Origin: JBKBRC01 sp046292345
Lineage (GTDB): Bacteria; Bacteroidota; Rhodothermia; Rhodothermales; Rubricoccaceae
Assembly (NCBI GenBank): GCA_046292345.1
Contig: JBKBRC010000024.1
Location: 1 to 44,096 of the forward strand
DNA length: 44,096 bases
Reading direction: 5' to 3'
Shown: piece after piece, positions 1-8,450 of the stretch
Numbering within the stretch: position 1 is the stretch's first letter
Layout: every line of letters starts with the position of its first letter
Notes under the pieces: model-generated
The model's input: the letters and a program-made list of their open reading frames with translations, nothing else
Database searches by the model: none
Told to the model about the DNA's origin: nothing
Translations under genes and position numbers: made by a program

Positions 1-2896
1 CGCACCCTCGGGGGACGGCGCGCCGGCGCTGGGGCAGGCGCCGCCGCCGCGGCCGTCGGGGGCGGCGGCACCCGTCGTCGGCATCACGGGCACGGGCGGC
101 GCCGGCAAGAGCACGCTCACCGACGAGCTCGTGCGCCGCTTTCTGAGCGACTTCCCTGAGCTCACGCTCGCCGTGCTCTCGGTCGATCCCACGCGGCGCA
201 AGACCGGCGGCGCCCTCCTCGGCGACCGCATCCGCATGAACAGCCTCTACGGCGAGCACCGCCACCGAGTCTACATGCGCTCGTTCGCCACGCGGCAGGC
301 CCACCGCGCCACGACCGAGGCGCTCCGCGAGGCCGTCGCCGTGTGCCAGGCCGCCGGCTTCGACCTGGTCGTCATCGAGACGGCCGGCATCGGGCAGTCG
401 GACACCGAGATCGCGGACCTCGTGGACGTCTCGCTCTACGTGATGACGCACGACTTCGGCGCGCCGACGCAGCTCGAGAAGATCGGCATGCTCGACGTGG
501 CCGACCTCGTCGCGCTCAACAAGTTCGAGCGGCGCGGCAGCGAGGACGCTCTCCGCGACATCCGCAAGCAGGTTCAGCGCAACCGCGCCGATTTCTCGCG
601 CCGCCCGGACGAGATGCCGGTCTTCCCTACCATGGCCGCGCGCTTCAACGACCCCGGGGTCTCGCGCCTCTACCTCGCGCTCCTGGACAGGCTGCGCGAG
701 CACGGCTTCGAGGGACGCTCGCGCCTGTTCGACGCCGAGACCCTCCCGCTGCCCGACCCGGCCGCGCTCGCGCTCGTCCCGCCTGAACGCCAGCGCTACC
801 TCGCCGACATCGCGCGTACCTGCCGGGACTACCGTGCGCACGCTGAGGCGCAGGCCGAGATCGCCCGCAAGTGGGGCCAGGCGCGCGGCGCGCGCCGGCA
901 GGTGGACGCGTGGGCGCCCGAGGACCGCCACGCGCTCGCCGAGCGGCTCGACCAGATGGCTGATCACTGGTGGGGCAAGCTCGACGCCCGCTCGCGCGCG
1001 ATCCTTGAGAACTGGGACGCCCTCGCGGCGCAGTACCGCCAGGACGAACTCGTCTACTCGGTCCGCGGCAAGGACATCCGGCAGCCGCTCACGCACACCA
1101 CGCTCGCCGGCACGCGCGTGCCCCGCGTGGCGCTCCCACGCACCGAGGACCCCGGCGAGCGCCTCCGCTTCGCGCTGCTCGAGAACCTCCCCGGCTACTT
1201 CCCCTTCACCGCGGGCGTCTTCCCGCTCAAGCGCGACGGCGAAGACCCGACGCGTATGTTCGCCGGCGAGGGTACGCCCGAGCGGACCAACAAGCGGTTC
1301 CACCTAGTCTCGCTCGGCATGCCCGCCAAGCGCCTCTCGACCGCGTTCGACTCGGTGACCCTCTACGGGCGCGACCCCGACGAGCGGCCCGACGTCTACG
1401 GCAAGGTCGGCACGAGCGGCGTGTCCATCTGCACGCTCGATGACATGAAGAAGCTCTACTCGGGCTTCGACCTGTGTGCTCCCAATACGTCCGTCTCGAT
1501 GACCATCAACGGGCCGGCCCCGGCCATCCTGGCCATGTTCATGAACACGGCCGTAGACCAGCAGGTAGAGGCCTTCCTGCGGCGGGAGGGTCGATGGGAT
1601 GAAGCCGAGGCCGTTATTGCAAGCAAACTCGGACCTGATCGCCCCCGCTACGTCCCCTTCGAGGCCGACGGTCTCCCCGAGGGCCACGACGGCTCGGGCC
1701 TGGGCCTGCTCGGCTGCACCGGGCGTGACCTGGTCGCCTGGGGCCTGCTCGCGCCCGACGTGTACGACGCCCTGCGCAGAGACGCCCTCCAGCGCGTGCG
1801 CGGGACCGTGCAGGCGGACATCCTCAAGGAGGACCAGGCGCAGAACACGTGCATCTTCTCGACCGAGTTCGCGCTCCGCATGATGGGCGACGTCCAGCAG
1901 ACGTTCATCGACGAGGGCGTGCGCAACTTCTACTCGGTCTCCATCTCGGGCTACCACATCGCCGAGGCCGGCGCCAACCCGGTCTCGCAACTCGCCTTCA
2001 CGCTCTCGAACGGCTTCACGTACGTCGAGGCCTACCGCGCGCGCGGCATGGACGTGGACGCGTTCGCGCCCAACCTCTCGTTCTTCTTCTCGAACGGTAT
2101 GGACGCCGAGTACACCGTCATCGGGCGCGTGGCGCGGCGCATCTGGGCCGTCGCCATGCGCGAGCTCTACGGCGCCGACGAGCGATCGCAGAAGCTCAAG
2201 TACCACGTGCAGACGAGCGGGCGTAGCCTGCACGCGCAGGAGATCCAGTTCAACGACATCCGTACGACCCTCCAGGCGCTGCTCGCGATCTACGACAACG
2301 CCAACTCGCTCCACACCAACGCCTACGACGAGGCCATCACGACGCCGACCGAGGAGAGCGTCCGCCGCGCCATGGCCATCCAGCTCATCATCAACCGCGA
2401 GCTGGGCCTGGCCAAGAACGAGAACCCGCTCCAGGGCGCCTTCATCGTCGACGAGCTGACGGACCTGGTGGAGGAGGCCGTGCTCCGCGAATTTGAGCGG
2501 ATCAACGACCGCGGCGGCGTGCTCGGTGCCATGGAGACGATGTACCAGCGCAGCAAAATCCAGGAGGAAAGCCTCCACTACGAGCACAAGAAGCACTCGG
2601 GCGAGCTGCCCATCGTGGGCGTGAACACGTTCCTGCGCGAGGGCGGGGAGGCGCCGCAAGAGGTCGAGCTGATGCGCGGGACGGACGAGGAGAAGCGGCG
2701 CCAGATCGCGAACCTCCGTGCCTTTCACGCTCGCAACGCGTCCCGCTCTGGCCAGGCGCTCGAGCGCCTCCAGCGGACGGCGCGCGAAGGCGGAAACGTG
2801 TTCGCCGAGCTTCTCGAGACCGTGCAGACATGCTCGCTCGGGCAAATCACAGCGGCACTGTTTGAGGTTGGCGGGCAGTACCGGCGCAACATGTGA
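1..2896 (+). CDS. icmF: Fused isobutyryl-CoA mutase IcmF (5' end cut by window edge)
   Basis: Adenosylcobalamin-dependent acyl-CoA mutase fused to its own G-protein chaperone; the family interconverts isobutyryl- and n-butyryl-CoA, sometimes related branched acyl-CoAs. The frame is open from base 2, so 964 residues are visible and the N-terminal B12-binding domain should lie upstream. A Pro/Ala-rich linker leads into the MeaB-like GTPase: Walker A GTGGAGKS (in-window residues 30-37), LSVDPTRRKTGGALLGDR, VIETAGIGQSD and NKFE. The mutase domain follows with FPFTAGVFPLKR, GEDPTRMFAGEGTPERTNKR and GKVGTSGVSICTLDDM. The protein ends in EVGGQYRRNM, the typical IcmF C-terminus. This order (B12, GTPase, mutase) distinguishes IcmF from ordinary two-subunit methylmalonyl-CoA mutase. 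Substrate preference cannot be fixed by eye. It stands alone, with a 280-base gap downstream. Family call is firm; exact substrate is inference. Confidence 0.93.
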   Translation, partial: APSGDGAPALGQAPPPRPSGAAAPVVGITGTGGAGKSTLTDELVRRFLSDFPELTLAVLSVDPTRRKTGGALLGDRIRMNSLYGEHRHRVYMRSFATRQAHRATTEALREAVAVCQAAGFDLVVIETAGIGQSDTEIADLVDVSLYVMTHDFGAPTQLEKIGMLDVADLVALNKFERRGSEDALRDIRKQVQRNRADFSRRPDEMPVFPTMAARFNDPGVSRLYLALLDRLREHGFEGRSRLFDAETLPLPDPAALALVPPERQRYLADIARTCRDYRAHAEAQAEIARKWGQARGARRQVDAWAPEDRHALAERLDQMADHWWGKLDARSRAILENWDALAAQYRQDELVYSVRGKDIRQPLTHTTLAGTRVPRVALPRTEDPGERLRFALLENLPGYFPFTAGVFPLKRDGEDPTRMFAGEGTPERTNKRFHLVSLGMPAKRLSTAFDSVTLYGRDPDERPDVYGKVGTSGVSICTLDDMKKLYSGFDLCAPNTSVSMTINGPAPAILAMFMNTAVDQQVEAFLRREGRWDEAEAVIASKLGPDRPRYVPFEADGLPEGHDGSGLGLLGCTGRDLVAWGLLAPDVYDALRRDALQRVRGTVQADILKEDQAQNTCIFSTEFALRMMGDVQQTFIDEGVRNFYSVSISGYHIAEAGANPVSQLAFTLSNGFTYVEAYRARGMDVDAFAPNLSFFFSNGMDAEYTVIGRVARRIWAVAMRELYGADERSQKLKYHVQTSGRSLHAQEIQFNDIRTTLQALLAIYDNANSLHTNAYDEAITTPTEESVRRAMAIQLIINRELGLAKNENPLQGAFIVDELTDLVEEAVLREFERINDRGGVLGAMETMYQRSKIQEESLHYEHKKHSGELPIVGVNTFLREGGEAPQEVELMRGTDEEKRRQIANLRAFHARNASRSGQALERLQRTAREGGNVFAELLETVQTCSLGQITAALFEVGGQYRRNM

Positions 2897-3176
2897 GCGC
2901 GGCCAGGCAGGGGGCGGCCGCGCAGACGGGGGACGAGCGGGAGCGCGCTCCGGACCCGGCGTGCGCTCGGGGCGGTTCACTCCGCGACCGCGACGCGCGG
3001 CGTAGACGTCTCGCCGTCTCAGGTCTGCAGCCGCCCGGCGAAGTGCCGCCGGACGGTCCGATAGCGCGCCGCATGGGAACGAATACGCTACGCCGGGACG
3101 ATCTGAACCGATAGTTGCGCACTGTGCATGCCGCTTGTCTTCTCTGTGGTATATCCCCGCCCATCCCCGTCTACCC

Positions 3177-3680
3177 ATGCTCCGCCCCCGTCCCAACGAC
3201 CGCAAGTCCCCCGCCTACGTCGAGGCCATGACGCGCGAGGCCGTCGCACACGTCGAGGCGTGCATCCGCGGTCCGCTCGAGGACCTCGGCTACAGCGGCC
3301 CGCACACGCGCCTCGTCCTCACCGACGGCCAGCACGACTTCCTGGCCGGCTACATCTGGGGCGGACTGCAGCGGCTGCTCGAGATGGGCGAGCTCGAGTC
3401 GGACGACGACGTTGAGCGCGCGGCGAACCGGCTCTACGCGCGCCTGCTCGGGCCGTTCGACGCGGGCGAGTTCCGGCCCTGGCACATGTGGGTCGTGCGC
3501 GAGGGGCTCAAGCACCTCCAGCGCCCCCACGCGCTGCTGGGCTACTGCGCCGGGCGCGGCGACGTGCTCGAGCGCATGCGCGCCCGGGACTTCCGCGCCG
3601 CGCTCGGCCCGGCCCTGGCCAACCTGACGGGCGCCCACGGCGAGGGAGACGGCGCGGCGCTCGGCGGCACGCAGATCTGA
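3177..3680 (+). CDS. Hypothetical protein, 167 aa
   Basis: I do not recognise this family. The frame extends upstream to a TTG at 3135, but the ATG at 3177 is preferred because the upstream residues look like non-coding leader and codon bias becomes normal after it. The protein is soluble, apparently mostly helical, with no signal peptide or membrane segment. It has many acidic and Arg residues, a central VERAANRLYARLLGPFDAGE stretch and a Trp-rich WHMWVVREGLKHL segment. The tail is Gly/Ala-rich. It sits between icmF and pabB on the same strand with 280 and 99 bases on either side, so it is probably a separate transcript. Strong third-position GC bias supports it as real. No function is assigned. 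Confidence 0.7.
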   Translation: MLRPRPNDRKSPAYVEAMTREAVAHVEACIRGPLEDLGYSGPHTRLVLTDGQHDFLAGYIWGGLQRLLEMGELESDDDVERAANRLYARLLGPFDAGEFRPWHMWVVREGLKHLQRPHALLGYCAGRGDVLERMRARDFRAALGPALANLTGAHGEGDGAALGGTQI

Positions 3681-3779
3681 GCCGCGCGCCGGTCGGCTGC
3701 GGGGGCCAGCGGATCGGATGCTACGCCTCGCGTGTTCCGGGGAGCCCGCTCCGTGCTCCGCCGATTCCCTCCGCATCCG

Positions 3780-5033
3780 ATGCCCGCCGCTCGAACGCCG
3801 AGCCCGCCTTCCGCGCCCCGCGCCCCGCTCGAGCCTGCCCAGATCCGCGCCCTGCTCGGCACGCCCGGCACCGTGCTGCTCGACGGTCCGAAGAAGGACG
3901 CCGACACGCGCCGCGCCGGCGCGCTGCTGTTCGCCCGCCCCGTGCGCGTGCTCTGCGCAGACGCCTACGACGCCGTGCCCGCGCTCCTGGCCGGGCTCGA
4001 CGAGGCGCTCGCAGCCGGGCACCACGTAGCCGGCTTCCTGGCCTACGAAGCCGGCTACGCGCTCGAGCCGACGCTCTTCCCGGAGCCGCCGGCGCCGGAG
4101 GGGCCGCTCGGGTGGTTCGGCGTCTACGGCCCCCCCGAGGTCGTCGCGCCGCGCCTCGTGCGCGCGGCGCTGGAGGGAGCCGGGCCGGTGCGGCTCGGGC
4201 CGCTGCGCTTCGCGTTCTCGGAGGCCGCGTACGCTGCGCGCGTCGACGCCGTACGCGCGCACATCCGCGAGGGTGACCTGTACCAGCTCAATCTCACCGC
4301 GCCGTTCCGCTTCGCGCTCGAGGGCGACCCGCTTGGCCTCTACGGCGCGCTGCGCGCCCGGCAGCGCGTCGCCTACGGCGCGTTCGTGCGGACAGCCGGG
4401 GACGCGCCGCGCGGGCAGACGGCCGTGTGCTCGCTCTCGCCCGAGCTGTTCTTCCGCACCGAGGCCAGCGGTCTGCTCACGGCTCGGCCCATGAAGGGCA
4501 CGGCGCCGCGCGGCGGCTCGGCCGCCGAGGACGAGCGCCTCGCGCGCGCGCTCGCGCGCGACCCTAAGAACCGCGCGGAGAACCTCATGATCGTGGACCT
4601 GCTCCGCAACGATCTCGCGCGCGTGGCCGAGCCGGGCAGCGTGTCCGTCCCGCGTCTCTTCTTCGCCGAGCGCTACGAGACGGTCACGCAGATGACCTCG
4701 ACGGTGACGGCGCGGCGCCGCGACGGCGTCTCGCTCGGCGACCTGCTGCGCGCGCTCTTCCCGTGCGGCTCGGTGACCGGCGCGCCGCGCCTGCGCGCTA
4801 TGCAGCGCATCCGGGAGCTCGAGGCCGGCCCCCGCGGCGTCTACTGCGGCGCGGTCGGCTACGCAGCGCCGGACGGCGCGGCGGCCTTCAACGTGGCCAT
4901 CCGGACGGCCGTCGCGCGTGGCGGCCAGGCCCGCTACGATGTCGGCAGCGGCATCGTGTGGGACTCCGACGCCGCGGCCGAGTTCGCCGAGTGCCTGCTC
5001 AAGGCGCGCCCGCTCACCGATCTCGTCACGTAG
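3780..5033 (+). CDS. pabB: Aminodeoxychorismate synthase component I (PabB)
   Basis: Chorismate-binding enzyme that makes 4-amino-4-deoxychorismate for p-aminobenzoate and folate. ATG at 3780 gives 417 aa; the frame runs back to a GTG at 3732 but that adds an uncharacteristic Arg-rich lead. The chorismate-binding domain fills the C-terminal two thirds: SLSPELFF, PMKGTAPRG, NRAENLMIVDLLRNDL, VTQMTSTV, GSVTGAPRLRAM and YDVGSGIVWDSD. Lys239 in PMKGT is the residue that forms the covalent intermediate in PabB; anthranilate synthase TrpE normally has Ala there, so this is PabB. pabC starts 33 bases downstream on the same strand, which supports a folate pair. A glutamine amidotransferase (PabA) is not in the window and may be shared with TrpG. 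Confidence 0.93.
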   Translation: MPAARTPSPPSAPRAPLEPAQIRALLGTPGTVLLDGPKKDADTRRAGALLFARPVRVLCADAYDAVPALLAGLDEALAAGHHVAGFLAYEAGYALEPTLFPEPPAPEGPLGWFGVYGPPEVVAPRLVRAALEGAGPVRLGPLRFAFSEAAYAARVDAVRAHIREGDLYQLNLTAPFRFALEGDPLGLYGALRARQRVAYGAFVRTAGDAPRGQTAVCSLSPELFFRTEASGLLTARPMKGTAPRGGSAAEDERLARALARDPKNRAENLMIVDLLRNDLARVAEPGSVSVPRLFFAERYETVTQMTSTVTARRRDGVSLGDLLRALFPCGSVTGAPRLRAMQRIRELEAGPRGVYCGAVGYAAPDGAAAFNVAIRTAVARGGQARYDVGSGIVWDSDAAAEFAECLLKARPLTDLVT

Positions 5034-5066
5034 CGTTTCTCGTCCCGCAACGTTCACCTGCCGACC

Positions 5067-5738
5067 ATGCCCGCCGGAGGCGCTCCGACCACGCTCGCCG
5101 AAAGCGCTCAGCTTCTCGAGACGATGCGCCTCGAGCAGGGCCGCGTGCCGCTGCTGAGGCGCCACCTGGGCCGCCTCGAGGCGTCGGCGCAGGCGCTCGG
5201 CTTCGTACGCGAGCGGTTGCATGCGACGGTGTGCGAGGCCGTGCGGGCGCGGGCCACCGCGCTCGAGGCGGGTGTGTACCGCCTGCGCCTGCTCTACGCC
5301 CGGGACGGCGCGGTGCGCCTGACGTCGGAGCCGCTCGTGGCCGCGCCCCTGCGTGTCGTGGCTGTCTGGCCCGAGCCCTTCGCCGAGGCCGGGACGGCCC
5401 GCTGCCGCCACAAGACCACCGACCGCACGCACTACGAGATCCCGTACGCGTGGGCCCGCTCCGCCGGTGCCGACGAGGCGCTGCTTGCCGACGCGAACGG
5501 CTTCCTGATCGAGGGGACGCGCACGAGCGTCTGGCTGCGTCTCGGTGACCGGCTGTGCACGCCGCCGCTCGAGGCGGGCGGCCTGCCCGGCGTGGCGCGC
5601 GCCCACCTGCTCGCCACGCGTGCCGACGCTGAGGAGCGACCGCTCCACCTCGACGACCTCGCACGCGCCGACGCCGTGTTCGCGTCGAACGCGCTTCACG
5701 GTCTGCGGCGCGTAGGAGAGGTGCGCTCCGCCGCGTAG
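5067..5738 (+). CDS. pabC: Aminodeoxychorismate lyase-like class IV aminotransferase (PabC)
   Basis: Fold-type IV PLP enzyme expected to release pyruvate from aminodeoxychorismate to give p-aminobenzoate. The 223-residue protein begins with ETMRLEQGRVPLLRRHLGRL, a typical family start. It carries Lys116 in RHKTTDR as the likely PLP-binding residue, and DANGFLIEGTRTSVWL for the cofactor-phosphate region. It is shorter than E. coli PabC and resembles the C-terminal half of fused PabB-PabC proteins. It follows pabB by 33 bases. The last residues (RVGEVRSAA) are encoded by the first unit and a bit of a 23-bp tandem repeat, and the stop codon lies in the second unit. The present C-terminus may therefore be a product of that duplication. 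Confidence 0.88.
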   Translation: MPAGGAPTTLAESAQLLETMRLEQGRVPLLRRHLGRLEASAQALGFVRERLHATVCEAVRARATALEAGVYRLRLLYARDGAVRLTSEPLVAAPLRVVAVWPEPFAEAGTARCRHKTTDRTHYEIPYAWARSAGADEALLADANGFLIEGTRTSVWLRLGDRLCTPPLEAGGLPGVARAHLLATRADAEERPLHLDDLARADAVFASNALHGLRRVGEVRSAA

Positions 5739-5779
5739 GAGAGGTGCGCTCCGCCGCGTAGGAGAGGTGCGCTCCGCCC
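5711..5779. repeat. 23-bp tandem repeat, 3 copies, spanning the pabC stop
   Basis: Three copies of a 23-bp unit beginning CGTAGGAGAGGTGCGC lie at 5711-5733, 5734-5756 and 5757-5779. The first two are identical and the third differs only at its last base. The pabC stop codon (5736-5738) is inside the second copy. The unit length is not a multiple of three. Confidence 0.95.
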
Positions 5780-5788
5780 CGTAGCCCG

Positions 5789-5834
5789 GCCGGCCCCACG
5801 GCAGGCCGGCCCCACGGCAGGCCGGCCCCACGGC
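5789..5834. repeat. 16-bp tandem repeat, about 2.9 copies
   Basis: The unit GCCGGCCCCACGGCAG is repeated at 5789-5804, 5805-5820 and 5821-5834 (last copy incomplete). It directly follows the pabC-end repeat and is not coding. Copies could fold on themselves through GCCGGC palindromes. Confidence 0.95.
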
Positions 5835-5962
5835 CTATGAGGGCGCTGCAGGAACCTCAGAGCTCCCGCGCTGCTTTGGGTGTCTGCAGGCCGCTTCCCC
5901 CGCCCGACGTGCGGGCGCGCGATCTGGCCAGGCTCTTCCGGGCGCGCTCGCCCCCCACTCTA

Positions 5963-5992
5963 TAACTGTACCGCAACTCTAACTGTATCGCA
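5963..5992 (+). promoter_or_regulatory. Direct repeat in the DUF937 gene leader
   Basis: Two 13-base near-identical boxes, TAACTGTACCGCA (5963-5975) and TAACTGTATCGCA (5980-5992), lie 17 bases apart, with the second ending two bases before the ATG at 5995. This is unusually AT-rich for the region. It may be a promoter element, a regulator-binding site, or a duplicated leader; the sequence does not decide. Confidence 0.4.
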
Positions 5993-5994
5993 GC

Positions 5995-6660
5995 ATGGAA
6001 GGCATCTTCGGGACCCTCATGCAGACCCTCTCCGGGCCGGCGCTCAACCAGATCGCAGCCGCCGTTGGGGCCAGGCCCGAGCAGGCGCAGACGGCCATCG
6101 CGGCGGCGCTGCCGGCGCTCCTGGGCGCGCTCGACCAGAACACGAACGACCCGACGGGCGCGCAGCGCCTGGCCGCCGCGCTCGACCGCGACCACGACGG
6201 CTCGCTGCTCGGTAACATCCCGGGCCTGATCGCGGGCATGCTCGGCGGCGGTGCGCAGGCGGCACCCGCTGGCAAGGGGCCCTCCGGCAAGGCGCTCGAC
6301 GGCGCCGGCATCCTGGGGCACATCCTCGGTGCGCAGCGGGGCGACGTCGAGCAGGGCGTGGCCAGGGCCTCGGGCCTGAACACGCAGCAGGTGGCCAAGC
6401 TGCTGCCGCTGCTCGCGCCGCTCGTCATGGCGGCGCTCGCACGCCAGAAAAAGCAGGGTGGCCTGAGCGCGGACGCGCTCTCGCAGATGCTCGGCCGCGA
6501 GGCCGGACACGCCCGGCAGGCTACGCCGCCCTCGCTGCTCGAGACGCTCGCCGGGGCGCTCGCCGGCAGCCAGCAGGGCCGCCGGCCGGGGGGGAGCCTG
6601 ATGGAGCAGGCCGGGCGGGCCGCGCTCGGGCATATCCTCGGTGGCGGGCGCAAGTCATGA
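5995..6660 (+). CDS. DUF937 domain-containing protein
   Basis: A 221-residue protein of the DUF937 (YidB-like) group, whose biochemical role is unknown. It starts MEGIFGTLMQTLSGPALNQI and has the family pattern of Ala/Gly/Leu-rich helices: ARPEQAQTAIAAALPALLGA, a NIPGLIAGMLGGG segment, ILGHILGAQRGDVEQGVARA, then TQQVAKLLPLLAPLVMAAL. There is a Gly/Ala linker at about residue 85 and a second Gly-rich tail. No signal peptide or clear transmembrane helix is seen. Its stop overlaps the start of the downstream polyphosphate kinase by ATGA (6657-6660), so the two are translationally coupled. The function of the pair together is not established. Confidence 0.85.
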   Translation: MEGIFGTLMQTLSGPALNQIAAAVGARPEQAQTAIAAALPALLGALDQNTNDPTGAQRLAAALDRDHDGSLLGNIPGLIAGMLGGGAQAAPAGKGPSGKALDGAGILGHILGAQRGDVEQGVARASGLNTQQVAKLLPLLAPLVMAALARQKKQGGLSADALSQMLGREAGHARQATPPSLLETLAGALAGSQQGRRPGGSLMEQAGRAALGHILGGGRKS

Positions 6661-7472
6661 TCGACATCGAACGGTACCGGGTCGTGCCGGGCACGCCGCT
6701 CCGCCTCGGCGCGCGCGACCCGGCCGACACGCAGGGCGCGACGCGCGAGGCGGCCGAGGCGGAGACGGCCGCGCTCGGCGTGCGCCTCGACGCGCTCCAG
6801 GAGCGCCTCTATGCCGAGGGCCGGCAGTCGCTGCTGCTCGTGCTCCAGGCTATGGACGGGGCCGGTAAGGACTCCACCATCCGCCGCGTGCTCGGGCCGC
6901 TCAACCCGCAGGGCGTGCGCGTGGCCAGCTTCAAGGTGCCCACGGCCAGGGAGCGCGCGCACGACTTCCTGTGGCGCGTGCACGCGCAGGTGCCGCAGAC
7001 GGGCGAGATCGGGGTGTTCAACCGCTCGCACTACGAGGACGTGCTCGTGGTGCGCGTGCGCGGCCTCGCGCCGCCGGAGGCCGTCGAGGGGCGCTACGCG
7101 CACATCCGTCACTTCGAGGCGCTGCTCTCCGATGCCGGCACGCGCGTCGTCAAGGTCATGCTCCACATCTCGAAGGCATATCAGCTCGCACGCATGCGCC
7201 GCCGCCTCGAGGACCCGACCAAGTGGTGGAAGTTCAACCCCGGTGACCTCGAGGACCGCCGCCTGTGGGACGACTACCAGCGCGCCTACGAGATCGCGCT
7301 CGAGCGCACGAGCACCGACCGCGCGCCGTGGTACGTCGTGCCGGCGGAGAACCGCTGGTTCCGGGACCTCGTCGTGGCCCGCCTGCTCGCCACCACGCTC
7401 GAGGCCATGAACCCGCAGTATCCCGAGCCGACGTTCGATCCGGACGACTTCCCGCCGGACGCGCTCGAGTAG
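6657..7472 (+). CDS. ppk2: PPK2-family polyphosphate:nucleotide phosphotransferase
   Basis: Transfers phosphate between polyphosphate and AMP, ADP or other nucleotides; a cytoplasmic P-loop enzyme. At 271 aa it is a single-domain PPK2. Seen are Walker A in AMDGAGKDS (residues 65-73), the lid region VPTARERAHDFLWRVH, Walker B and following FNRSHYEDVLVVRV (121-134), and KWWKFNPGDLEDRRLWDDY. The sequence style (FNRSHYEDVLVVRV) resembles the class III or related group, but AMP versus ADP preference cannot be read reliably by eye. The start overlaps the DUF937 stop by four bases. The gene ends 75 bases before a convergent kinase gene. Confidence 0.92.
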   Translation: MIDIERYRVVPGTPLRLGARDPADTQGATREAAEAETAALGVRLDALQERLYAEGRQSLLLVLQAMDGAGKDSTIRRVLGPLNPQGVRVASFKVPTARERAHDFLWRVHAQVPQTGEIGVFNRSHYEDVLVVRVRGLAPPEAVEGRYAHIRHFEALLSDAGTRVVKVMLHISKAYQLARMRRRLEDPTKWWKFNPGDLEDRRLWDDYQRAYEIALERTSTDRAPWYVVPAENRWFRDLVVARLLATTLEAMNPQYPEPTFDPDDFPPDALE

Positions 7473-7547
7473 GCCTGCGTGCGCCCGGGCGGGCCCGGCG
7501 CGGCCGGTGTGAGAGCCGGGGGTGAAGCGTCTCTGGCGAGCGCCCTT

Positions 7548-8450
7548 TCAGGCGGGCAGGCGCTGCGCACGTGCGAGCGCGCCCTCGGCCGGCTCGCGCG
7601 CGCTGCGCCTGACCTCCCAGCCGGGCAGGTAGCGCGCGAGAGCTCCCGCAAGCGCCTCGGCGTAGATCGCCTCGCCCGAGAGTCCCCCCGTAAACGCGAC
7701 CCGCTGCGCGAGCGCCTCGCCGCCGCGCGTGGCGACCCAGCCGGCCTGCTGGGCGAGCGCGTTCGTCTCGCGCGCGATGATCTGGTGGGCCGCCCAGTCG
7801 TCGTTCGCGGCGGCCTCGAGCACGAGCGGGGCGAACATGGCCAGGCGGACGGCCCCGCCCTGCACGGCCTGCACGATGGCCTCGGCGCTGTCGAGCCGAT
7901 GGACCTCGGCGAGCCGTTCGGCGAGCGTGGTCGGGGGGCCGCCGTCGCGCATGGCCAGTGCGGCGCGCAGAGCGCCGCGGCCGAGCGCTGTGCCGCTGCC
8001 GTCGTCGCCAAGGAGGGCGCCCCAGCCGCCGGCGCGCAGGCTGCGCCCGTCCTCGGTGCGCGCGTAGACGATCGAGCCCGTCCCGGCGATCACGATGGTG
8101 CCGCTGCCCGCGCCGAAGGCCGCTTCGAGCGCGATGTCGGCGTCGTGCACGAGCGCGAGCGCGACGTGCTCGCCAAGGTGCGTGCGCAACCGCTGCTCGG
8201 TGCGGGCCCGCTCCTCCTCGCGTCCCGCCCCCGCCATGCCGACGCACACGCCTGCGAGCGTTGCGCTGTGGAAGGCGTCCTGCGCCTGCGCGATCAGCTC
8301 GAGGCAGACGCCGGCGGCGGCCTCGGGCCCGTCGCGGAGGGCGTGCGCGCCGGGGCCGTCGAGCCGGAGGGGCTCTCCCGCGCCGGTCGTGGCGAGGGCG
8401 CACGTTTTAGAGCCGCCGGCGTCGAGGCCGACGAAGAGCGGGGCGGTCAT
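7548..8450 (-). CDS. BadF/BadG-type sugar kinase (GlcNAc kinase-like)
   Basis: Actin-fold ATPase/kinase of the BadF/BadG/BcrA/BcrD family, closest in look to N-acetylglucosamine kinases. ATG at 8450 gives 300 aa; upstream in-frame sequence is shadow of the next gene. The family motifs are FVGLDAGGSKT (phosphate 1, near residue 5), VIAGTGSIVYA (phosphate 2), GGWGALLGDDGSG and VAFTGGLSG (adenosine). The start overlaps the stop of the penicillin-acylase homologue by ATGA (8447-8450), so the two are co-translated. Phosphorylation of an amino sugar, perhaps from cell-wall recycling, is inferred from the family; the substrate is not shown. Confidence 0.88.
   Translation of the reverse strand: MTAPLFVGLDAGGSKTCALATTGAGEPLRLDGPGAHALRDGPEAAAGVCLELIAQAQDAFHSATLAGVCVGMAGAGREEERARTEQRLRTHLGEHVALALVHDADIALEAAFGAGSGTIVIAGTGSIVYARTEDGRSLRAGGWGALLGDDGSGTALGRGALRAALAMRDGGPPTTLAERLAEVHRLDSAEAIVQAVQGGAVRLAMFAPLVLEAAANDDWAAHQIIARETNALAQQAGWVATRGGEALAQRVAFTGGLSGEAIYAEALAGALARYLPGWEVRRSAREPAEGALARAQRLPA

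Noticed and set aside
1304..3205. Long minus-strand open frame opposite icmF
   Set aside because: It is a shadow of icmF caused by extreme GC content; the translation is Arg/Val/His-rich with no domain, and icmF is clearly coding.
3780..5033. Anthranilate synthase component I (TrpE)
   Set aside because: The motif PMKGT has the Lys of PabB, and pabC follows; trpE has Ala at that site.
3171..5831. Long minus-strand open frame opposite pabB and pabC
   Set aside because: Its composition is the same GC shadow pattern, and the plus strand has recognisable enzyme motifs throughout.
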